NCBI GenBank assembly: GCA_021613535.1
Contig: CP075495.1
Location: forward strand, 3,410,001-3,474,000
DNA: 64,000 nt
Origin: Adineta vaga
Taxonomy: Eukaryota > Rotifera
Reading direction: 5' to 3'
Part shown: positions 46,200 to 58,859 of the stretch, piece after piece
Layout of the letters: each line of letters starts with the position of its first letter
Numbering within the stretch: position 1 is the first letter of the stretch
Notes under the pieces: model-generated
The model's database searches: none
What the model saw: the letters and a program-made list of their open reading frames with translations, nothing else
What the model was told of the DNA's origin: nothing
Program-made: the position numbers and the translations under genes

Positions 46200-48965
46200 C
46201 TATTTTGCTCGCGCTTTTTTCGCAGCAGGTTTTGCTGCACGTTTCTTTGCCATTTTAATCATTGCATCATCTTCAATATCATCATCTTCACCATTAACAA
46301 TCTTCTCTTCATTTCCATCACCTTCTTCATCTTCATTGTCATCGCCATCTTCACCATCATCAAAATTTCCTTTGGATTTTTTCAATTTTTTCATATCAAT
46401 AACAGCATATGGTGTTCGATGGTTTGTTTTATTATAAATACGTGTTAATGAAGATTTCGTTTGTGTATCAAGTTGATCATATGGATTTCGACCTGTCTTT
46501 CCCCATGTATTTAATTCCATAATTGTTTGAAAATCATCTCGATTAAGATAATATTCATCGAGTAATGCAATACATTGTTCGACACCTTGTTGTTGTAATT
46601 TTTGTAAAGGTTGAATGAAGATTCGAGCTAAATATGACAAATAATCGAGATTAAATTGTTGTTTATTTGCCGATGCTATTTTCAAACAAATATGTTTTTC
46701 AATTTCATTTAATAATCGTTCATTTTTATTTGTACGAGAACGTTGACCAAAAAATGAAGAAAAATTAACCATACCACGAAGATGACCACGAACATAGGAA
46801 CATGGCGCAACTGTAGCAAATATTCCCTAAAAAGCAATTCGTTTGGAAAGATCAAGCTTTCACTTTTGTAACTAATGAAGAATAGATCAGTGAAACATAC
46901 CTGATATGGTAATAATGACCAACTTTCATTTCTTGCATAGATCATATGTGAGCATACATCACCAATACACATATTTTCGGCAGCTTTCGATAATAAAGTT
47001 AAATGTTGAAGATCAGTTACTTTTCGTTTTTGATTATCGGAATTTGATAATGTTGGAAGACATTGTAAATAATTTTCTTGAATTAATAATGGCATTAATT
47101 GATAATCATAGAAAAAGATTTCTAATTTGTCAGATAAAGATTTCTGACGTAATTCATCAGAAAATGATAGTCGACATAATTCAAATGGATTATTATTTAC
47201 TGCTTTATTAATCATTGAAGCTGCCTTAGTATTTGTTTCACCTTCAATTGCCCATAAATTTAATGAATGAAGTGTTTGACGAATATCTTGATTACATGAT
47301 TTGATAATTTCATCTAATGTTTCTTGTTTTATTTGATGAATATTTTCTCGATGAAGAACAGTTAACATTGCACCACGAATTTGTTGAATTGTTGGTCGAT
47401 AAAATCGTAAATCATAACAATAATTAGCTAATGAACGTATTTTCTTATGTTGTCGATCATTACAAATACAAATAATTGGTATACGAGATCGTTTAATAAG
47501 TAAAATTAATTCCTGAATACCACCACGATCTTCATTACCAGCGACACCATCAACTTCATCCATAATTAAAACACAATTTGACATCTTAGATTTCGTAGCA
47601 AATGATGCTACACTATGAGAATCATTAGACATAGTAGCAACTAACTTTTTTGAACGCTGATCAGATGCATTCTTTTCAATATATTCAAAATTTAATTGTT
47701 CACAGACAAGTTGAGCTGCTGTTGTTTTACCTAAAAGACATATAAAAGAAATAAATTTCGAATCAAGTAAAAATAACTAGATACTAACCAATGCCAGGTG
47801 GACCACTAAGTAATGCAGCTTTGAATAGAGCTGGATCTTCATTACGATTGAATCCATTCGATGGTTTAGCTTTGATTTTTTCATCACTACGTCCATGATG
47901 TGTATACCAATCGCGTAACCAAACCGTTAATTTCTGAACACAAGACTTTTCACCTTGTTGTCCGATGAGATTTTTAATCGTACGAGGTTTATATTTATCA
48001 GCCCCTAGAAAAATTCTTTCGAAGAAATATTCAATTTTCTTTTTCTTTTTGTAATGAATAGCGTACACATGAGTGTTGATTCATCAACTGATAGGTTTGG
48101 TGTCGTAGGTGAATCATTTGTTGGTGTTGGAGGAGTTGCAAGACTTGTCTTTGCTTTGTCCACATCATTCTTAGTAATCAGAGTAGTTGGTTTTAATTTA
48201 ACAGGCGATGCAGGTGGAGGTGGATGTGATGTTGGAATTGATTGTTTTTTCGGTGTAATATCATCACCTGGACGTGTTGCAATCATTTCGAGAAGATCAT
48301 CTTCAGATATGATTTTTACTTTTAAATCTCGAGCTTTTTCCTGTTTAGATTCACCACCATCACGACCAACAATAAGATAATTCGTTTTACTACTAATTGA
48401 TCCTGTTACTCGACCACCATATTTTTCTACTAAAGTTTTACACTCATCACGTTCTAATGATTCAAGTATACCTAAAATATATAATAATGATATGATTCGT
48501 TAGAACAGTTTTGTTTTCGTCATATCAATCTCACCTGAAATAACAAAAGTTAAATTTTTAAGACAATTTGGTGCACCATCTGGAATTGGTTTCGAACCGG
48601 GAGCATCAGCACCACCGCGATTCATAAATGTTTTATAATTTTCCACACGTCGTTGCTTCTCTAGTGGATCTACTTCTTTTGTTTTCAGTTTTTTCTTCGG
48701 TGTTATACTATCAGATTTGACTACAATTGGCATATTCTCATCGGTTGCTTCTTTTTTGGTTTTAATTGGTTTTGGACCAGCTTTCGGTATGAAAGCATCA
48801 TCTTCTTCATCTTCAATTTCAATCTCTTCTCGAACTCGCTATAAGAATTAAAAGATAAATATAAAGAAAATTGTTTAATTTTCTTCTTCTTGTTCATCAT
48901 ACTTTTTGAGTATTTGATGGTGATGAAGCAGAACCTTTTTTGAAAAAATTCCGAATATCAGCCAT
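46200..48965 (-). CDS. RFC1: Replication factor C large subunit
   Basis: Six exons on the minus strand (48965-48903, 48838-48535, 48471-48067, 48004-47789, 47730-46901, 46826-46200) give about 814 residues, shorter than the human 1148. It begins MADIRNFFKKGSASS, a PIP-box-like start as in human RFC1 (Q is absent). A BRCT domain follows (LTFVISG, GRVTGSISSKTNYLIVG). The AAA+ core starts with WADKYKPRTIKNLIGQQG and has Walker A (GPPGIGKTTAA, split by an intron) and Walker B (VLIMDEVDG), then KNASDQRSKK and the arginine-containing RSRIPIICICND. The C-terminal RFC1 domain (NFSSFFGQRSRTNKNERLL) and an acidic then Lys/Ala-rich tail end the protein. RFC1 is the large subunit of the clamp loader that opens PCNA onto primed DNA. 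Its start is divergent from the acylphosphatase gene, 547 bases apart. Confidence 0.94.
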
Positions 48966-49512
48966 TTTGTTATCCGTGTAAATAGATATGTTCTAGACTA
49001 CAATTGAGAATCGAATGAGAATAATCGTTTAGAAAGAGACTTTGTGAACAGAAAGACAAATAGAAATAACCAATCGAGATATATATAATCGATACATAGA
49101 TATTTATTCTTTAACATATAAAAATAATAATGCGTCAAGTGAGTTTTACATGGCTGCAAATTAAATAAATCGCTCATTATTCTATGACTTCTTACAAACT
49201 ATTCAAGTCAATTCAAGAGAAGAATAACATTAATCTTTCATATCTTTCCTGAAATGATATTATAACTAATTCAATAGAAGATGTGTATTCCAACTAATAG
49301 CGTCATCTGGCAAGTTTTACTACTTATTGCTTTGTATAGGTGAATCACAAGAATATGATTACATCATATTGATTTTGCTACTAGAGCGATAAAATGATTT
49401 GAAAAAAATGAATTGCTTTTGATATATTTATATATATTTCCTTCAATCATTGTTTGCTATTACAAATTGTATTAAGTGTGTGTATTTTATACTATTTCAG
49501 TATTTTGTTCAT
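48966..49512. other. Divergent promoter region of RFC1 and acylphosphatase genes
   Basis: AT-rich 547 bases between two head-to-head genes. A pyrimidine-rich acceptor (ATACTATTTCAG, ending at 49500) sits 12 bases before the acylphosphatase ATG, indicating a leader intron on that side. Confidence 0.5.
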
Positions 49513-49821
49513 ATGGCAACTAGTAATAGTAGTGGATCGTACGCTTCATGTGATTTTGAAATTTTTGGGACTGTTCAAGGTGTTTTCTTTCGTAAATATA
49601 CTCAACAACAAGCAACAAAATTAAAACTTGTTGGTTGGGTTAAAAATGCTGCTAGTGGGTCTGTTCAAGGACATATGGAAGGTCGAAAGGAAGATATTGA
49701 TAAAATGAAAAGTTGGCTCCGAACAACGGGTAGTCCAAAATCGAAAATTACCAAAGCCGATTTTGCCAATGAAAAGACAATCACAGAATTAACTGGAAAA
49801 TCATTTGATGTAAATAAATAA
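49513..49821 (+). CDS. Acylphosphatase
   Basis: A single coding exon of 102 residues, normal for the family (about 98-100). The signature GTVQGVFFRKYTQQQA holds the phosphate-binding loop and catalytic Arg. GWVKNAASGSVQGHMEG holds the catalytic Asn. SPKSKITKADF ends the fold. The enzyme hydrolyses carboxyl-phosphate bonds in small cytosolic acyl phosphates such as 1,3-bisphosphoglycerate. The ATG at 49513 was chosen over an upstream open frame because an acceptor ends at 49500, so the upstream part is intron. A poly(A)-like AATAAA lies near 49884. Confidence 0.95.
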   Translation: MATSNSSGSYASCDFEIFGTVQGVFFRKYTQQQATKLKLVGWVKNAASGSVQGHMEGRKEDIDKMKSWLRTTGSPKSKITKADFANEKTITELTGKSFDVNK

Positions 49822-50165
49822 ATGAAACAAACAATCTCAAATGTTCACTTCCGTCCAATCGTGTGTTTTACGTTCACATATGAGAATAAATTTATATCTT
49901 CTATATAGTAGTTTTTGACCTATTGTATTTATGTAAAACAAATATTACTCCAAAATACTATTTGTTCGATCTAGAAAAAGATAACCTTTGCTGTTGTATT
50001 TAAAACTCTTATTTGAAGATATGATGTCTTCTGAAAATAACTTATCTAAACTACATCGACATCTATAAAAAAAGAAGACCAGATTGATATCAACATCATC
50101 ATTACTGTCAGAATATCTTTACTTGAGTATTTTTATTTTTATTTCAGAAAGATATATAGAACAAA
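49822..50165. other. Short gap before acyl-CoA synthetase gene
   Basis: 3' flank of the acylphosphatase gene and leader of the synthetase gene. An acceptor-like TTTTATTTCAG ends at 50147, 18 bases before the next ATG, suggesting a leader intron. Otherwise nothing is seen. Confidence 0.45.
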
Positions 50166-52321
50166 ATGCCTTCATCAAGTTCAAAATCGAATGTTTCCTA
50201 TGCTGTGCTAGGTACTGGCGCTTTAGCAGCAACATATGCAGGTGTGCGTGCATACAAATCAAGTGTTCCAAATAAACATGACGATGGTATTGATGTAAAT
50301 AATCAATCGATTGAAATTGATCCTGTCGAACATATTCGTCGTTGTACATTCTATAAAGATGTTGATATTTATTCTTATTATAAAAACATTTTCCCTAAGG
50401 TACAATTATTAGGTGATGTCTTTTATAGTGGTTATTCATCCTCAAATAATGGACCATGTGTGTCAAATGTTGATCTATCAAATAAAACCTCACCATTTCA
50501 TTGGATTTCATATGCAATGGCATTAGAAAGAATCCGTTACATTGGTTCACATCTATGGACGGATGTTCAACTCATTCCAATGCAATCGAAAGTTGCAATT
50601 ATATCTTTAAATCGTGCTGAATATTCATTTGTTGAATATGCTTGTTATATGTATGGTTTTATTGTTGTTTCTCTCTATACAAGTTATGATGCAGAAACGG
50701 TTTTATCCATATTAGACCGAACAAATACTGAAGTTCTTATTGTTGATAATATAGATCGTATTCAACCGTATAAAACTCAAATCTTACAAAATTCACGTGT
50801 TAAACAAATTCTTGTCATGGATGAAGTAACAAATATTGAACATGAAAAAATTCAAATAATTCCGACGATTTTAAAATCTATGCAACAAAGAGATGTTCGT
50901 CCATTACCTAAAATTGATCCTGAATGTACTGCTACATTTATTTTAACTAGTGGAACAACAGGTATGAGAAAATATACTTAATCATTGATTTAAATTATAT
51001 GTTGTTTAGGTGAACCAAAACTTGCAATGTTATCACATACAAATATGTTATCTACTACAAAATCCATTCTTGATCGACGTCAACGTGGAAAACTAAATCC
51101 TTCTTCTACTCATCGACATTGTTCATTTTTACCGTTAGCACATTTATACGAACGTATAATATTATTAGTAAACTTTATTGAAGGTTCCCAAGTTGCCTAT
51201 TGTCCAGTGCCAGAGAAAGTTTTTGATTATTACGCTATTATTAAACCAACGGGTGCATCGACAGTACCAAGAATTTTAAATAAAGTCTATGATACAATAA
51301 TGACTGAAGTAAATAAAAGTAAAATCAAACGATTTCTTATCAATCAAGCATTACATAATGAAAAACCTTCTCTATTTTCACGATTTATTTTTCGTAAAGT
51401 ACGAAATCTTTTTGGTGGAGAACTGACTGTGATGGTAACTGGATCAGCACCTATTACACATGAAGTTTTACATTTCTTTCGTATAGCACTCGATATACCG
51501 ATTATCGAAGCCTATGGTCAAACAGAATCAAGTGCATCAGCAACAACAACACATGCGACTGATTTATCATGTGGAATGGTTGGCTCACCTGTTGCCGTTG
51601 TCGAAATTAAACTTATAGATGTGCCTGGAACAAATTATCGTAGTGATAATAATCAAGGAGAAATTTGTCTTCGAGGACCCTGTGTTTTTAAAGGTAAATT
51701 TTATATCATGAAACTATTTTAATTAGAGAAAATTTTCTCATTGTAGGTTACTATGGTGATGAGAAGAAAACGCGTGAAACTATTGATGAAGGTGGTTGGC
51801 TCCATACAGGTGATGTTGGTGAATGGACATCAACTGGTACATTACGAGTTATTGATCGAACAAAACATATTTTTAAATTAAATCAAGGTGAATATATTGC
51901 ACCTGAACGTCTTGAAGATATTTATGTTCGTTCACGATGGATTGCTCAAATATTTATTGATGGTTTATCTACAGAATCAACGGTTGTTGGTATTGTTATT
52001 CCAGATGAAGAATATATTCGAGAAAAATTTCCAAGTAAAAAATCATTTGAAGAATTATGTAAAGATGAAAAATTAAAAGAAGCTATTTTCAATGATTTAC
52101 AACGATTAGCAAAAGAATATAAATTTAAATATTATGAAACTATAAGTAATATACATCTTCATCCTGAACAATTTTCTCAAGAAAATGGTTTGATTACATC
52201 TACTTTAAAAACTCGACGAACAGCCGTTCGACAATATTTTCAAAATATCATTCAATCCCTCTATGATCTTGGTAATAAAACGACAAAGCCGATTATTACT
52301 GAACTACAATCGAAATTATAA
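50166..52321 (+). CDS. Long-chain acyl-CoA synthetase (ACSL type)
   Basis: Three exons (50166-50961, 51010-51693, 51747-52321) give 684 residues, normal for ACSL. An N-terminal hydrophobic segment (VLGTGALAATYAGV) may anchor it to ER or outer mitochondrial membrane. The AMP-binding signature TFILTSGTTGEPKLAMLSH spans the first intron. Other motifs are LPLAHLYERI, VTGSAPI, EAYGQTESSA, GGWLHTGDVGEW and IDRTKHIFKLNQGEYIAPE (the fatty-acid signature). It activates long-chain fatty acids to acyl-CoA using ATP for lipid synthesis and oxidation. The gene ends 124 bases from the convergent dynein light-chain gene. Choice between ACSL1/5/6-like and ACSL3/4-like subtypes is not clear; the conserved length and motif set favour the ACSL1/5/6 side. 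Confidence 0.94.
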
Positions 52322-52445
52322 ATAGATGAGTTGTTTTGTTTTTTCTAATTCAATGTGATAGTTTAAATTACTAATTATCTTATGTGAAATAAAGAAGAAA
52401 AAGAATTTTTATTCTCAGTAAAAGAAATTAGAACTTGTCGTTATA

Positions 52446-52862
52446 TTATTTTTCCGGTTGTGTTGATTGTGAAGGTAAATTGATTTTCTGTATTGCAATG
52501 ACTCGTATACCATCTTTGGGTGCAACAACCATCACTTCTTTCTGTTTTGTACGAAGACGAAGTGAAACTAAATTATCCGTTGGACAAATATCACGGATAG
52601 CTGATCGAGCCATTTCTGCAAACGCAAGTAATTTTGGAGTTATTATAAATGTGACATTATTATCTAATGATGTATAATGAAGTTGACCTTCTTCATTAGT
52701 TAAAATGACGCCTTCAACGCCCCGATAAGTCGATAATCTTCTTAAAGTCGCTTCTTCAGCAGGTAATAAACCTATATAAGAGAGAGAGAAAGAGAAACAA
52801 AAATTAGGAAATAACGTTCATTATCTTTTTCTCAAAGAATTTCTACCAGCTGAATTATCCAT
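52446..52862 (-). CDS. Dynein light chain roadblock-type
   Basis: Two exons on the minus strand (52862-52847, only 16 bases, and 52771-52446) give 113 residues. The protein reads MDNSAG, then the roadblock/LC7 fold: EEATLRRLSTYRGVEGVILTN, LAFAEMARSAIRDICPTDNL, VSLRLRTKQKEVMVVAPKDG and VIAIQ. Roadblock proteins dimerise on the dynein intermediate chain in cytoplasmic and ciliary dynein. The length and the RDI.P.NDL, LR.R.KK.E.MV and IVIQ matches identify DYNLRB rather than the MglB/LAMTOR relatives. Exon 2 is preceded by a TATATAG acceptor at about 52772. It is tail-to-tail with the acyl-CoA synthetase gene. Confidence 0.9.
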
Positions 52863-54107
52863 TGGTGTATTGTAGATTCTTTGAATTTTATTTTATATTA
52901 TGGATGTCGTTGAAAAATAAAATATTGACAAAGAAAAAAAAAGAAAAATGACGAGAATGAATGGAAGATAAAACTTCTGTTTGAAACTCTTTGTGGATGA
53001 GAAATGAATCTATGCGTGTTTTATTCAAATACAGAACAACACAAAACAGACGTTCGTATACGAGAGAGTATATCTTAGAGAAAAAGAAAGAAAAAAAAGA
53101 ATGAAGGAGACATTTATTATCAACACACAATCGTTTGCGTTCGATATACTCGACGTTCTCTTCAAGAAAAATGTTTAGACATTTCAAGTAGTTTTGACAT
53201 GAGCAACGGAAAAGAAAATTGAATATGTTTCCGATTGTTGTTATTGTTATTGTGAAAGAATAATTCTATTGTTGAAAAAGATTATTCAGAGAAAAATCTT
53301 TTCTTGATGAAGAAATTTAAAAGAAAAAAAAGAACCTTCTCCGACACATCTTCATTTCCTTTTCTTCTATAGAAAACGTGTCGTTCATGATGACGGATAA
53401 TACTTCGAAGATAAGTGCGGCATAAATGCGGAAGAAAAGAGAGAATGGCTGTTATTTGCAATCAGTATTTGATATGATTAGATTGAAAATGAGAAAAACT
53501 TGAAGTATATAGATATCCGTATCAAATAGATCGAATTAATCCTGCATGAAATTCAAATCAGACTTCTTTTTTGACTTTTAAAAGAAGAAAAAACGTTTTC
53601 TTTCTTTCTTTCTTTCTAATGGAAACATTGACGTAATTTTATACATTCAACAATCAAAATTCCATTAAAATATGACAAATATTCATCAGAGAAGAAAGAA
53701 TGTATTTATTATTCACATAGGTCAAATGTAGTTTATTTTACAAACAGTATTCTTTGCCCGTTTATATGTAAAATAGATTGAAGTATACTTTGCTTTGTTT
53801 TCATTTCTTCAAGTTAATGGATTTGTAAACAAAATGAAATACATCTCTTCAGCACTAATTCATTCTTACGTTAGTTGAAGAATGTGCATTGTACATCCTC
53901 ATCACCAGAATAATATCTCTATGAATAGCCTCTATTCAAAAGAAATTTTCATAGATGTCAGTATCATTATTCTTTATAGTGGTAAAATATTGTCTTATCC
54001 AACCGATGATTTACTAATCTATTGATTGGTTGTTTCTTCTGTTTAATAAAACTTCGATAGGAAAAAGAAAAAATCACAGTTAAATTAAATATTCGTAAAA
54101 CTACACA
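52863..54107. other. Gap, no gene seen
   Basis: Divergent 5' flanks of the roadblock and NAA30 genes. It contains purine-rich low-complexity sequence and TTTC runs (about 53600-53618), with no coding frame of substance. Confidence 0.5.
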
Positions 54108-54746
54108 ATGGCATCGGAATCGACAATTATGAATGGTCTCGATCATCAAATTGAATCGTCTTCAACAAATGAAGAAAATCATTCATGTGACGATCAAGAA
54201 AATCAATCGACAAGCAAATTAGATAATGATAAAGAATTAATTTTAAAACTTGATCATCTTCTACTTGATGAAAAAAATGATCCTGACATTTATTTTCATT
54301 CGTATCAATCGGAAAAAGAAATGTCTTCAATCATGTCATTAATCAGTGGAACATTATCGGAACCTTATTCGATCTATACATATCGTTATTTCATACATAA
54401 TTGGCCGGATTTATGTTTTCTATGTTCAAATCGAGAAACAAACGAATTAATTGGTTCAATTGTTTCTAAATTAGATATTCATAAGAAAGTTTTACGTCGT
54501 GGTTATATTGCGATGTTAGCTATCAATAAAGAATATCGACGAAAGAAAATTGCTTCGAAACTCGTTCTTATGAGTATACGAGAAATGATACGACGTGGTT
54601 GTGATGAAATTGTTCTCGAAGCTGAAGTGACCAATGATGCGGCATTAAATCTTTATGAGAATTTAGGATTTCTTCGTGAAAAACGTTTATATCGATATTA
54701 TTTAAATGGTGTTGATGCTTATAGACTAAAACTTTGGTTAAAATGA
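54108..54746 (+). CDS. NAA30: NatC catalytic subunit NAA30
   Basis: A single exon of 212 residues. The first ~65 are acidic and disordered. The GNAT domain follows and is very close to animal NAA30: [40 protein letters not shown], the acetyl-CoA loop [11 protein letters not shown] (R-x-x-G/A type with Gly replaced by Ala), [20 protein letters not shown] and [22 protein letters not shown]30 with NAA35 and NAA38 acetylates N-terminal Met-Leu/Ile/Phe/Trp on nascent chains at the ribosome. The first Met at 54108 is used; a second at 54129 is also possible. Confidence 0.96.
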   Translation: MASESTIMNGLDHQIESSSTNEENHSCDDQENQSTSKLDNDKELILKLDHLLLDEKNDPDIYFHSYQSEKEMSSIMSLISGTLSEPYSIYTYRYFIHNWPDLCFLCSNRETNELIGSIVSKLDIHKKVLRRGYIAMLAINKEYRRKKIASKLVLMSIREMIRRGCDEIVLEAEVTNDAALNLYENLGFLREKRLYRYYLNGVDAYRLKLWLK

Positions 54747-55385
54747 AGCGAAAACAGAAAAGAAAACAACTTTCGTCAGATGTTTCGTTTCGTCAATAAA
54801 CTAGACACCGAAACCAACGTGATTATCATCTTTTACACTGATTGATGAAGAAAAATTCATCTCGAATTGTAAACATTGTTTGCGTTATTATTATTATTTT
54901 CTAATATAACTTCCTATCTAATTTATTTGTCTTTTGTTTTAATGATTAGAAATTGATTAATTTTTTCTATGTAACTCAGGACTTTTTTTTTCTCATCATT
55001 TTAGAATAATTCTTAAGAAAAAACATCTGATTATTCAATTGATTCATTCAGGTAAATTGCATTTCTTTATTTCTTTCTTTGGATATTCTTAAGATGCGAA
55101 AGTTTATTCTCGTACTTATCTATTTGATGAAGTAATAGCATTAATAGATGTTGACATATCTGTATTTTGATAGCGAAACTATTTTAAGATATGATTAAAG
55201 TTGACATCTTGAAAGAACAGATGTGAATTGTTTTTGATTGTCGAAGATAATTGAGAAAATCTTTTGCGTTGTTCAAAATCCTTTCTGTCGATTGAAATAA
55301 TTTCTATATGTTCTTATCCGTTTGATTAATCAATACTCTTATTTATATCAAAACAACAAGAAAAAAGAAGAAAACAAAATGAAAA
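54747..55385. other. Convergent gap, 3' flanks
   Basis: Between the ends of NAA30 and the LRR receptor gene. AT-rich, with an AATAAA near 54796; no gene seen. Confidence 0.5.
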
Positions 55386-58300
55386 CTATACAAGAACACT
55401 AAGTGAACAAAGTTGACACTGTTCGGGATTAGTTATTGTTGTCATATTTGTCGATGTAGATGTTGGTGGTGAATTTGTATCAACATGTAATGGACGACAA
55501 GTTCGATAATTATTTGATAGCCTGTGAGAATGAAAATCATCATTTAAAATTTCCTGATATATGTGATAATTTTGTCCGTGAGGAAAATTTGAACTAGTAT
55601 CAGTTGATGATGAGCCACTACTATGATAATGTGTTGGACATGTACATTGAGTAGAAAGACTGGGTTGATAACTAATGGGTCTTGCATGTTGATGATGTCG
55701 ATGAAGAGAATGTTGTTGTTGTGCTAATGTTAATGGTCCCGGTGGTGATAACCATGGAATAGTATTTGTAGGTGTTGGTCGTACTAAAAGTGTTTCACTT
55801 TTTGAATCATTTGCTTGATGATAGTTTGATGTATGTTTATAACAAAAGAATAATTGTGGACAACGTGTAATGATTAAAATAGCGAGAATGAGAAGAAAAA
55901 ATACGAATATAATACCAAATATTGAACCAATTAAAATACTTTTTGTTGGTTCAGTCATATACCATATTTGTTTGGAATCATTGATAAGTGAAGATTTAAT
56001 CATTTGTGGTGGTAGATCAGTTGTTGGAAAATGTATTTGTTTACAAAATTTTTCATAATCAATTTTTCTCAAAAGAAATAAACATATTTCACCACGTTGA
56101 ATATAATCAATTGTATAATTACGTTGTAAAACATCGAGTAAATCACTCATTTTATAAACAGGAGAATTTGAACTAATTTTAAAACCATGTAATTCATGAT
56201 TTTTATAATATATTCGACGAAAATTATCATTGGAATTGTCATCATTTAATAATGGATATAATTCCCATTGAATAAGTAATTGTGATCGATCATTTGTTGG
56301 TGTGATTATTAAATCTGATATACGAATTCTTTCAATAATTACTTCTTCAGTTATTGTTAATGTTGTTGTTGTTGTGGATGTTGATTGTTGATCATGCGTA
56401 TCTTCAATTAATTCTTCAATACTAAAATAAATAAGATTTTCATTAATAATCCTAAATGGAAAAATTCTTTTCTTCTCTATGATAATTACATCTTTGTTAA
56501 TGACACTTAACTCAAGGAAATCTAACATTTACTCGAGAAGGTCAAATAATAACTAAGAAGAGAAAGAATTTCGAATACTAAACTTACAAATTATCAGTTG
56601 TTAGTTTTGATATTTCACTCGTTGTTTCTAATACTGTTTTAATCAAAGAAGAACATTGTGATAAAGTTAGAGAACTACATGGTAATTGTTCATTTGGTAA
56701 ATCGATAAGATTTATATTACGACGTTCAGGTGGTGATTGACATTGACCAGTAACTTTTGCTTTTGAACGAAAAATTTCTTGAAGATTTCGTCCAAAATGA
56801 CAATCACAATGTAATGGATTTTGATCAAATTCTAATGTTTGTAATAATTGATAATAATTTACAATCGATTGATCAATTGTACATATTTGATTACGTCGAA
56901 GTGATAAACTTTGTAATGTTTCATTAAGATTGCTTAAAAATGGAATTGTTGTTAAACTATTATTAGTTAAATCTATTTAAATAAACAAATATTTATATAT
57001 ACATATGTCAAAGAAGATCTTTATCTTTACCAAGAAATTGTAAATGTGTATTTCGAAAGGCATTAATATCGATCGTTTGAATTTGATTATCACGTAACTG
57101 AAGTCGTTCAAGAAGAGGTAAATTAGCAAATGTTTTCTTTTCAATTTGTCGACTAAGAAAATTTCCATCTAAATTCAATTGTTTTAATTTCGGTGCATTC
57201 AATGATGAAATTAATGCTAGATGATTTCGATCAAGTTCAAGAATTTCTAATGATGGAAATATACTATTGATTGTTGATGACCATTGTGTTAATCGATTTG
57301 ATGAAAGATATAATTTTTCTAAATGTCCAAGTCGTGTTAATATCGATAGATTAATATAATTTAATCGATTATTTTTTAATGATAAAATTTTTAAATTCAA
57401 TGGTAAATATAATTGATTAATTGATTCAAGACGATTATAATCAAAATAGAATTCACGTAAATAATATAAATGTATAAGAAATGTTAAATGTTTTTCCGTT
57501 ACTAATTCATTATTACGAAGATTTAATATTTCAAGTTGAGAAGAAATTAATTCAAATATATGCTCATCAATTGTTTCAATACCTAAATAGAAAGGATTAT
57601 TGATATTTGATCGAGATATAGACAAAAGAAAAGAGAATGTCCTTCGCAAACTTCTTGATATTCATTTACTATTCGTTGTTATTTCGACATTCAGAAATCA
57701 ATTTATTTATCTTAACTCGATCGATTATCTTAAACAGGAAATGTCTATTGCTTTCGGATATGTAAATCAATGTTTTGTTTTGTTTTTTTGAAGAGTTTTC
57801 GACAAAAATCATCAATAGTATATTTACCATTATAGGATAAATCAAGTTCAATTAAGGAATTTGATGGATGAAATGTTGTTGTTGATAATGATCGATGTAT
57901 ATTTAAATGACGAATCTTATTTTTACTTAGATTTAAAATTTTTAATTTTTTTAATGATAAAATTAAAGGAATATTGAAATATTCGAAACGATTTTCTGAT
58001 AGATCTAATCGTTCTAAATTTGGAAAGAGATTCATAAATGTTTCAATATCATCGATTTGATTTATTGAACAAGATTGTAAGGATAATTGTGTTAATTTTC
58101 TTGATGTTAATATAGATTTTGTTGTTGTTGTAATATTAAATGAATTCGATAGATCAAATGAACGTAATAGTAAACGTTTTAAATTAGGTAATTCAGATAG
58201 AATTTGTAAGAATGTTGTTGTTGTTAATTGTGATGAAAATATTGTTGTTGAGAATATGAATTCTTCTAAATAATTTGATAAATCACTAAAAGCATGGCTT

Positions 58301-58655
58301 TCAATTGATTGAATTGGATTAGATTGAAATTCAAGTTTACGTAATTTCAAACCATTAAAAGCATTTTTATGTACAATTGATATACGATTACCGGATAAGA
58401 CAAGTTCATCAAAAATGATATTGCCTTGAGAAAGAGAAAAGGAAAATCCTGATTGAAATCTCGTACGTATCCGAATAACTTACTATTATTGAAACGAGGA
58501 ATATCAATTAGTTGTTTTCGAGCACAGTAAATATACACACGACCATTTTCAGTTATTGCGCATCGACATTTAGATTGAATATCAAATGGAATTGGACAAG
58601 TTAAAATTGGAATAATTAAAATAAATAAGAAGTTATAAATATGTCGAATAAACAT
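55386..58655 (-). CDS. Leucine-rich-repeat single-pass membrane receptor
   Basis: Five exons on the minus strand (58655-58484, 58424-57828, 57582-57031, 56972-56588, 56421-55386) give about 913 residues. A signal peptide (FLFILIIPILTCPIPF) precedes an N-terminal cap (CRCAITENGRVYIYCARKQ). About 15 or more leucine-rich repeats follow (LERLDLSENRF, LKILNLSKNKI, LEKLYLSSNRL, LERLQLRDNQI). A C-terminal cap (NPLHCDCHFGRNLQEIF, later Cys near CQSPPERR) and a Thr-rich juxtamembrane part lead to one membrane span (IGSIFGIIFVFFLLILAILI) and a long Ser/Pro/His-rich cytoplasmic tail. No TIR, Ig or kinase domain is visible. Such receptors act in cell adhesion, synapse formation or signalling; the partner is unknown. 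The first exon of the cytoplasmic-side part was set at 56421 by phase, so the upstream open frame to 56528 is treated as intron. Confidence 0.85.
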
Positions 58656-58840
58656 GATTATCTACAAAATGACATGTATCAAGTGTAATGAACGAGAAGA
58701 GAATGAAAGAGAAAAAAAAATTTCTGATTGTTCAAGGATTTTTCTTTCTTTCTGTCTCTTTTGTTGTATATCTCAACTGATGTTTATTACAGTGTACTTA
58801 ATGTTGTCATATCCTGTTCATCCCTTAGTTGCTAGTGTAG

Positions 58841-58859
58841 TATATATATATATATATAT
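58841..58859. repeat. (TA)n microsatellite
   Basis: About nine and a half TA units, followed by a CT-rich tract to about 58878. Confidence 0.9.

Noticed and set aside
46147-46448. Plus-strand Ser- and Phe-rich frames
   Set aside because: They are antisense to the acidic and Lys/Ala-rich end of RFC1.
52435-52677. 80-residue plus-strand frame
   Set aside because: It is the antisense shadow of the roadblock light-chain gene.
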